The position numbers and the translations under genes were made by a program. The notes below the pieces were generated by a model that was given only the letters and a program-made list of their open reading frames with translations, did not search any database and was not told where the DNA came from. This document shows positions 55,455 to 64,000 of a DNA stretch of 64,000 bases, in pieces. The first letter of the stretch is position 1; every line of letters starts with the position of its first letter. The stretch covers positions 46,180,950 to 46,244,949 of the forward strand of contig JAKCOZ010000005.1 in the NCBI GenBank assembly GCA_022605955.1, written 5' to 3'. This stretch comes from Rallus limicola (Eukaryota; Chordata; Aves; Gruiformes; Rallidae).

Positions 55455-55475
55455 GGGGAGGGACCTGGGGCCGGG
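55455..55475 (+). promoter_or_regulatory. G-quadruplex motif in the CpG island
   Basis: Four runs of three or four G are separated by loops of 1, 4 and 2 bases, which satisfies the usual G3+N1-7 rule. The G-rich strand is plus, the template strand for CCDC85C, upstream of its likely start. Confidence 0.5.
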
Positions 55476-58400
55476 AGCGGAGCGGGCTTTCCCGGAGCAT
55501 CTCCGCTGCCGCCCCACTCCAGCAGCAGCCTTTGTCACCCGAGCCCGGCCCCGCTCCGCTCAGCTCCCCCTTCCTCTGAGGCAGCCGCCTTTGTCCCTGG
55601 GTTCCTCCTGCCTCTGCCAGAGCCTGCAGGTAGAAGGAGCCGGCTCCAGCATCTCTGCCGCCGCTGTGCTCCTGGGGCCGGCATATCTGCCACACCTCGG
55701 CCGGCGCTCTGGTGCATGGGGGAACTGCCCTGGTCGGCGCCGGTACTGCTTATTCCTCGGCAAAATCTGCCCGGGTCCTGTTGGTCCTTCCTGTCAGGAG
55801 TAACACCACCGCTTCATTTCTGTGCACATCAGACAGAACCTGGCCAAGGGTACAGAAAGTTCATAAAGTGGATTTCCTAGGCAACGTGTGGGCAGATTTC
55901 CTTTATCCTTGCATCATATCCCCCGACTCAGTCTAATACACTTTTCCTTGGACTGTGCTCTCTCTCTCTAAGCTGCTTTTGGCCAATATTGCATTGCAAA
56001 AAGGGAAGATGCACGAGGACAGAGCTGTGCTGCCAGCTCTTTCCCTCGTGGGTATCCTTACAAAGCCTCGGGGAATCACCAGCTTTATGTTCCTGAGGAA
56101 CCTGTGTAAATTATTTGACTGCAGGGTTAATCCAGTGCAACCTCAGATTTCTGACCACACTGGAAAGCTGGTCAAGACACCCTCTAGCTATAAAGAAACG
56201 TCAAATCCATTGCCAGAGTGTGGGATGCGGAGCAGATGGCCTGCGCATGGAGGGAACACCAGGATGGAGAAGGATGGAGGATTGCAACTTCTGCCTTTTG
56301 TGTTATCTTCCTATGTCTTAGTAATGATGCAGTTTCTTGAATGTTTTTCTGCACAAGTCTGTGCTCCTTGGTGTCTGCACACAGACATACCCTTGGCAAA
56401 CTAAGACAACTGCCTGTTTCCCCACTGAAGCAGAACAATAGTACTTCCTTGCTCTCAGGGGACTTCATCCTCTCCCGGGGTGTTGTTGGCCCTTCTCTCC
56501 CAAAGTAGCTTTTATCCTTTTGTTATTAAAAAGGTAAAAGGAGCTTGGGACAGAACATGGACATTGGCTCCTTTCATGAAGGATAGGGAGGTGATGGATC
56601 CCTGGTGACACACCATGCAGACATGCAAAGAGGATGGTTCTCTCTTAGCGTGTACCCACACCAGGGTAGCTCCCCAGACAGGAGGGAATCACTCAGTGCA
56701 AGCCAGTGGTGGGGCCTGTTTGCTCCCTTCAGGGGAATTCCCTCCAAGCAGGTGGAGCAGGGGTCATCTGGGACTAGCTGTGCTCTGACCTGGGTGCCTA
56801 CCTCGGTGGTAGCTCTCCAGAAGGCACAGTCTTGGCTGTGGCCAGTCAGCACCCCCTGAGTCAGCCCTTTAGACATGGAAACCTGAAGGCATCTTGTGCC
56901 AAGAGGTCACTGCTCCTGAGGTCTGGGACCCCTCTGACAGACAGGCCACAGCCAGTGCAGCATGAGATGGTGGTTGTGTCTCATCTCTTGTTTCTCATCA
57001 CCCTGAGCTAGGCCACCAGCAGGTGACACCCTCTCTAAGGGGGTACACCATCACTGTTCATGGCTACATCACCCAGGCATTTTTTGAGCCAAGGCTTTTA
57101 TTTACAAGGCTTTAATCACATCCTTCCCCGCAGGATGCAGAAAGTGCTTCTCACGGACCCTCCCAAGCAGTGATCTGACTAGCAGATTCCCAGTCAGTGG
57201 ATGGGGGAAGGAGGAGCAGTATGGGGGGACCCTGCAGAGTGATTGTTTCTCACTGGCAGAAGTCAACAGGGTCAGAGAAGCTTCCAGCAGCTTCACCACA
57301 GACACAGGTGCAGCTACACTGTGGCAGTGCCAGCCCAGGCAGCATATTGCTGCCTCAATGATGTTCACTTCAGCTTTTTTTACAAGAAAAGCTGGTTTTT
57401 TTCTAGGTGAAACCTTGTAAAATTTAAGCTTTATTGATGCCTCTGCAGAGACTGAGCCTAGCAGGCAGGGGGGCTCCTCAGAGGAAGTGAGGAGATTATT
57501 AATGTCCACAGAGGAAGTCAGGGTGATGATTAAGACACACTTTCAGTACTCAGTGGGTATGCCTGTGCATTTGGAAAGATTAATGGCACAGATCCACCTT
57601 GCTGACATCCACAAGGGCTTTGCTGTCACTCTGATGCCCAGGTGGCTGTTGAAACGTGGTCACCTGCTGTGCTTGGGCATCCAGAGGCCTGCATGCTCTG
57701 GACATGGCATTGAAGCTAATGGGTGCCCAGATGGTGTTTGGTCCTGACAAACACTCAGTGAAACACTCCTCCTCCTCCAAAGAAGGATGGGGTCAGGAGG
57801 TTTGAGTGAGTGAGACCTGAATCGTGTGGACAGCATACATCATTGCCTGTTCTGTTCCCCCATCTTCCCTTCAAGGTGGACTTTGCATTGCAGGAGAGGA
57901 AAATCCCCTTTAGCTTGGAAAGGCAAAGCAGAGGTGTTAGAACAGAGGGGTGAATCTCAGTGGTATCAGAAAGTGTCTGTGGCCCTGATGATCTATGGCC
58001 ACAGGGGACCTGAGGGTTGGGATGAGGTAGGTTTTTAAAGTGCTTTGATACCTTGGAGGGAAAAGGACTAGGTCAGCACACAGTTTTACAATCAATCACA
58101 AGCCCAGTGTTACAAGCCCGTTTTTAATCCACAGAAATAATGCATAATTTCAGAGTATTTTTGATGGGGTTTTGTTTTTCATGTTTAGTGAACAAATCCC
58201 ATTTCATGATGTTGCTCAGAAGGCATTATAATTTCTCTGATGATTTAAGATGAAGTTGGTAAACAGCATTCCTTCTGTTACGTTTGGCCATGGGGCCTTC
58301 TGCAAGCTGCCAGTGAAAAACACTTTCATTATGCATGTCATCTTCAGCTTTTGATGCCCACGTAAGACAGCATCAAAGACTATCCCTTGCACTGAATCAA

Positions 58401-58949
58401 ATGGACGCTTCCACCCTCTCCAGTCAGGGATGAAATTTTAAAGTGAATTATAGCATGATAAGAATATTAGAAAGAAAACAACCTACCAGGTAAAACTGCT
58501 CTTGATGTTAACTCCTTAACTCAGCAGGTGGCACAAAGAGTGAATTTGATCCCTGATACAGGAAAGCGATGCACAGTGTCATTGAAGTCTTACCGAAGCA
58601 TTCCCTCTACAGGGCTACATCAGTATTACAGAAGACACCACCACAGCTCAGATCTGTGCTGATACTTCCCACTCCCGCCCCCATTCCCACCCCCCTCTCC
58701 CGCCATGAGAGGGGCAGGTCTCCCAAAGCCAATTCTCCAGGTGTGGTAGTGAGCAGAGGGTCAGGAGGAATCCCAGTGGGACTCTCCCAGGACCTTGCTT
58801 TGCCAAGGAAGTGCACACCGCTGTGTGCGCATCAAGGCCACACTTCAGCTTACATGCACTGAGGACCCATCTCGTAAAACATGTACTCTATGAATCATTT
58901 AAAAGGGTTATAAATCCTTGGTGGCATCGGTATGTTCCCATAAATCAGC

Positions 58950-58969
58950 ATCAAGGACTAATCCTTGAT
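58950..58969. repeat. Perfect inverted repeat with OTX-like core
   Basis: The arms ATCAAGGA and TCCTTGAT are exact complements around a CTAA spacer. The spacer and right arm create TAATCC, the core bound by OTX/PITX/GSC-type homeodomains. ATTA words follow directly. Confidence 0.7.
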
Positions 58970-59540
58970 TAATGTTTTGAAATACGCTCTCCAGATTGCG
59001 ACAGTGGGAGCTCTGTTTTGTGAAACAAAGCTCTGCGATAACAAAAATGTGCAGCGCTCCTAATCTGTGCTATCAAGATAGGCACCTCATTTCCAGCTAG
59101 AACATTTTTCCAAGTAGCAGCTACCTGAAGAACTGTCATATGCATCATTCTTCCTTCTTTTCCCAGATCAGCTGAACCTTCATGTGAAAAGCCTTCATCC
59201 CTCCATTTGCCCATTCAAGCTAGAAGGAAAAAGCAGTCTCCTAGAAGATTATGCAGCACTCCGTAATGCTGGCTCCTGGCAGTATAACTGGGACATCCAG
59301 TTCATTCAACTCTCATGATGAAAGTAGTATGTATTAGTGAAAGGTTTAATCTTGTGTCCACAAAGCCTTTTTATTCTGTGCCCTGAAACCACTAGTAAAA
59401 ATTCTAAAATGCATCAACTTGTTTGAAGGCCTTCAGGATATTCAGAGAAGAATTATGGTTGTGACCAGCAAACCCTTTGTCATGCCAGAAAAACAAGTCC
59501 TCCAAAAGACATAAGCCTTTAAACATTGATCTAGTAAAGA

Positions 59541-59620
59541 TGTCCCTGCTTACTGCAGGGGGGTTGGACTAGATGACCTTTTAAAAGTCCCTTCCAACCC
59601 AATACATTCTGTGATTCTAG
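59541..59620 (+). mobile_element. CR1 LINE 3' tip
   Basis: About 80 bases: GGGTTGGACTAGATGACCTT, AAGTCCCTTCCAACCCAATA and the tail CATTCTGTGATTCTAG. It is well preserved and so probably among the younger copies. It lies upstream of CCDC85C. Confidence 0.92.
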
Positions 59621-62600
59621 GACTGTTACAAAGAGTAACATCCAAACTGGAGACCAAGGGAGGTGGAGAGCTGGGCTTAGAAGGAAGGTGTAGGAGATGT
59701 ATGTGTGTGCTCAAAGTGTGCCTTGAACTATAGCTGTTTGCTATTTCAAGGTGTTCTGCTCTCACCCAAGAGGTCTACATTTTTGTGTTTGGTTTAGACC
59801 TGCTCCGTGCAGGCACCACAGGGCTGCTGGAGCAATACCAGATCAGATCTTTTGTCTTACTGGCAGCTACAGAGTAGGCATGTATGGCATGTTTGAGTAA
59901 AGTACAAAAAAAGCACATGAAATCCCCTCACCCAGCATGTTCACCTGCATTTTGTTTTCACCAGTTTCTAACCATTTCTTGCAATGCAATGTAGGGTTTT
60001 TTTTCCCTCATCCCTAATCCATGTTAGTAAAGGACCAGAAGATAATACCAAGAAGCAATAGTCATATGTGGCTCCTAGCTGGGAGCTACAGGTAATTGTC
60101 ACTTCCAAAAGTCAACCATAACAACTATAGCAAATATTTCTTTGCTAATTAAGTGTGTGGAGGGGATCCAACTTCGTTGTTCAGTCAGAAGGCTGCATAC
60201 AATATCAGAGTGATTTTTTTCAAGTGTTAAGAGAAATCCCCAAACTCCTCTTACAATGTATGAATCACCAGATTCACCACATACCTGCGAGCTGAGGCCA
60301 TGTGCTGGTGAGCTGAGTCACCTCTGCTGCCACCATCTACCCAATGAGGAGTGCCACTGAGACCTCAAATCCAAATGTGTGTCAAGAAATAAAAATCAGA
60401 CAAAACTTTTCCTTAATAGGTTAGAAATTAGCCAGTGGCAGGAACAGGAAAGCAGGCAGACTGGATCAGAGCTCTGCCCCTGCATTGTCTCTGCCAGTGG
60501 CAAATACCAGATGCTTATGAGAATACTGTGAAAAACCTGCCCGTAGGGTGAGTTTCCTCCTCTCTGCCATCTGGTACCACTTGGCTTCTTCCCAGAAGCA
60601 TTAAGGTTTACATCCCTTCCAAAAATATTTACCATCCTATCTAACGTGGGAAGAAGGCCAGAGATAGCTTGATACATCTTTGTCTGTTGTAAAGATGCCT
60701 TTATAAACACAGGTGATCTGGCAAATAGGCAGGAGAAATTGAAGGCAAGGTTTTATGTCTGTCTCAGTGTCGCTAAACCACATCCCTCAGTTGCCCTCAC
60801 ATTGGGGTACATCATTGAGGACAAATTCTGCCATGAATTACATGGGGCAGGGGAAGGAGTGTCTTTATATCTGGGGGCACAACTTGGTCCCTGCAGCCTG
60901 GAAGTACTTGTAGGAGGTTGTTTTGCAAGAAAATAACACCGCTCTCAGGTTTTTGTTGTTTGTCCTGGGTCTGCAGCACCCACCCACTGCCCAAGGCCCA
61001 GGGAGCTCCTGGGATTTAGACCTGCATCATTTAAGCCATTAGTGATTTAAACACTGGCTTTGCCAAGAATATGTTCATGTTCCATGCAAATTTTTTTTAT
61101 CTTGCTACCTCTGCATTTTCCATACAACTTTAATAACACTTTGCAGGTATTTTGGGTGAAGCAGAGGCTGTTCCATGTGTGACAATGGATTTAGACCAGT
61201 TTCAACTGAATGATTTTCATCATCATTGATTTAAAAACATTAAACAAACTAACAGAAGAATGGAAAAAACCCCAACAGTGTTCACAGGGGGCACTCAGTA
61301 TTACAGTGAGTAGCTGTAGCCCAATCAGCCTCTGAGTTTGGCAGGTCGCCTCTGAGCAACCCATGTCCTGGAGGAGGCAACAACCCCCCAGGCTTTTCTG
61401 GGTTCCCTTGCTGCTGCTCCACTCCACATAGATCGGCCTTTTCCCTGGCACAGCTGTGTGCTTGGGCTTGGCACCCGTGGGTACAGAACAGACACCTTGC
61501 TAGTCAAGCAGACAAGGCCATTGGTATTAGCAGCATGAGGTCGATGAAACCTGATCGGTTCTGCAGGGGAGAAAACAGATGATGTTACACTATCCCTCAT
61601 CCTATTTACACACTTACTTCTCATTTCAAAGTGAATAAATGACCTCTTAGTTGTACTGATGGACCAGGGACATACAAACACCTAGTTTTATACTGTAAGT
61701 TAGGTTAGGTCTTTACCACTCATTGCTAAAGAGTATTTCCTGCTTGCAAGACACTGCCACTGCTGAGGACCTAATTTTGCCTTTTATAGCTCACTGAAGC
61801 CACTGGTATTTTATAGTAGATGAAAGGAGGAGAGATAGGAGAGTCATGCCCTAAAATGCTGACACTACTTCTATATATCATAGAGATATCTGAATAATTC
61901 ATAATGTCAAGCAGCAGAAGTTAAAGGAACAGCGGCACAAATGATAACATCCAGCTTTAGTCCATCATCATACACAAAAATAAAACTCTACAAATTTCAT
62001 TCTTATGCCAAAAACACCATTGGTCATTCCAAGGAAGAACTACAATAGTGCTACAAGATCCAGGGGATACACTTCAAACACGGGACTTTCCATGTGATAT
62101 CACACATGATGCTTTGCCTTGTGTGGTATTTGAAATGAAGGAAAATTTGACCCAAGCTGGAAAAAGGGACAAGAATGATCATCCCCTGTGATCATTCTAA
62201 TGCACAGACATTGCAGAAGACCCCCGGGTTGCTGTCGCTGACCTTCAGGCTATGGCTTACTTTCTGTTCCTGATAACAACTGTCTTTCAAAACAATGAAC
62301 CCAAAGCCAAGGCTGGAGATAAGCTGTTTACAGTACTGGTGCATCAGAGACCCCTGAATTCTGAGGATGTTTTGGACTGAAGCTGGACTCTCATTTTTCC
62401 ACAGGGCCCTCATGGTCACACCAAACTGAATGAGGGAAAGCCCTCCAGGAAATCACACTTGCAAGGCAGATATAAATGTAGGCTTCCAGCTTGTCTCTTC
62501 TTGAATATGTGAAAATAAATCCCCTGGAGTTTGCAGTCTTGTTCTCTACTCTGCGCTTCCCATACCTTAGCTTGGACTCATGACCCTTGCTCAGTCTGAC

Positions 62601-64000
62601 ATTGTGGGACAGGTGCTAGGGAAGGAGCACTTGCAAACATCCACACTTTGCTGGCTGCAGGGCACATGGCCGGGGGCTGCATCACGCGCATCTGCAAACT
62701 CGAAACCAGCAGGAAAGTGGTGTCATTTTAGACTCCTCTCCATATCCTCTCCCTGGCCTGGGTGGCAGCAGCAGGTCCTGGCAACAGGTGACTCTGCTGC
62801 CTCTCTGCATTGTGCTCACATCTGCTGCCACTGCCGGACAGGGACACTGTTACAAACTGGGATGCCATCTGAATACAAAGCGAAGGCAGGACACCTCTCT
62901 CTCCCCACTGGAGCCCAGAGAAAACCCGGATGGTGGTGGGGTACTCAGCTCAGCCCCTTCCCTGCATGGGACCCCTGTTATTAAAATTTCCAGCGCCCTT
63001 GTCACCAGCATGATACTGCTTGGCATTGCCTCCTGCCGGCCCCGGCTCGGTGGGTCCCAGCAGTGCTGGTCTGGCTTGGGCTTTTCCCTCCAGCTAGCAG
63101 GTTGCTGTGCCTTTGCATTCACCATTCATTCTCTGCCCGGCTGTTGTTTACCTCAGCTGCCAACCCTCCCCTCTCACTGACCCACGTTATTGTCGTGGCA
63201 ATCCTTGTTGCCACAGAAGTAAAACTCTGAAAGTGAGGAACTAATTGCCTTAGGGCTCTTATAATTTGTAACAGTGTGAAGATAATCTGTCAGACCCAGG
63301 AAGCATTCTAGCGCTGAGCAGCCGGAGCACCAGAGATCCCCATCTTTATGATCTTACTTTTAGTCTCTTCCTTTCATTTCCAAAAGAGACAAACTTGAGG
63401 ATTCGTGTTTTGGGTACAACTCAAGTTTTGCTCTGCAGATGCTACTTTAAACCATGATGTACATTGATTTTGATAGCATGCAGGATGTGCCAGGCTTAAT
63501 TGATCGGTTCTGCTTGTGCGTTTGAGCTTATTTGCTGTACTCCCTGCTTTGCTTTCATTAGCAGTAAATGTAACACTCAGGAAAGTTTCCAGAATTGACA
63601 ACTCCGGAAACCAAAGTTCCAGCTGAACAGAACAAATCAAAGCAAATTCATTACGCCCATGTGCTCCCTGCAGTTTAACCCCATGTCCTTTAGGTCAGCC
63701 TTATCACTGGGATCACCAACAGCATCGCCTGTGAGGGCCAGCCCTATGAGTGGTCTGGTCAGAGGCTGGTTAAAATGTGCAGTGGCTCCAACAGCCCTCC
63801 TGGGGCTTCCACCTGTGCCCTGTGGACTTCTGCTCTCTGCTGACTGACTTAACTGGTCTGCTACCCGGTTGGGCTGGCCTTCAACCAGTGGCTGAAGAGT
63901 AGAAAATGTGGCAGGGTGCTGGCAAAGGTGTAGTGCCTAGAAGGGAGCAACACACATTGTTACCGACAAAAAACTGGATCCAGCCTGTTCATAAAGCTTC

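Larger units (their letters stand above)
55781..64000. other. 5' flanking or intergenic region of CCDC85C
   Basis: GC content falls to background. There is one CR1 tip (59541-59620) and one inverted repeat (58950-58969). Open frames are short (up to 149 codons) and none resembles HHIPL1, the gene expected on this side from human gene order. The rest shows nothing I can name. Confidence 0.6.

Noticed and set aside
54821..55579. 252-codon plus-strand open frame in the CpG island
   Set aside because: It is rich in Ala, Gly, Pro and Arg, as any frame in GC-rich DNA would be, has no domain, and runs through a poly-lysine stretch made by an A-rich tract.
55781..64000. HHIPL1 exons expected from human gene order
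   Set aside because: No open frame shows the cysteine-rich or beta-propeller features of HHIPL1; the gene, if syntenic, lies further right.

Overview
This is vertebrate nuclear DNA, most likely from a bird. It is intron-rich and low in coding density, with one CpG island. It carries several 5'-truncated CR1 LINE 3' ends, which have the ATTCTATGATTCTATGA-like tails and GGTTGGACTAGATGA-like lines typical of avian CR1. It also has a few ancient amniote SINE-like relics and no Alu, L1 or B1/B2 elements. The avian call is an inference from repeat content, and the species cannot be named.

Only one protein-coding gene is recognisable. It is the first coding exon of CCDC85C, on the minus strand at 53505-54213. 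It encodes the first 236 residues of a coiled-coil, apical-junction-associated protein of the CCDC85/DIPA family and ends at a consensus GTGAGC splice donor. The exon lies in a CpG island (about 53.48-55.78 kb) that should also hold the promoter and 5' UTR.

Layout: (1) 1-53504 is most simply read as part of a very large intron 1 of CCDC85C, because exon 2 of the family is not found to the left. It contains six CR1 fragments, a MIR-like and a second SINE-like relic, microsatellites, an A-rich tract, small tandem duplications, a small CpG-rich islet with SOX-like motifs near 35.6-35.8 kb, and a GC-rich spot with a plus-strand TATA box near 50.96 kb. (2) 53505-54213 is exon 1. (3) 54217 to about 55780 is the 5' UTR and promoter, with short upstream ORFs, an unexplained GTAAGT donor-like site, a CCAAT box and a G-quadruplex motif. 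(4) About 55.8-64 kb is 5' flanking or intergenic DNA with one CR1 fragment and a perfect inverted repeat. In human the neighbour on this side is HHIPL1, but no HHIPL1 exon was recognised here.

No operon, CRISPR array, mobile cargo, RNA gene or new multi-gene system is visible. The observations most worth checking are regulatory: the intronic TATA promoter candidate antisense to CCDC85C, the CpG islet with SOX motifs, the strong-context upstream ORF and possible 5' UTR intron, and several AT-rich blocks that look like conserved noncoding elements.
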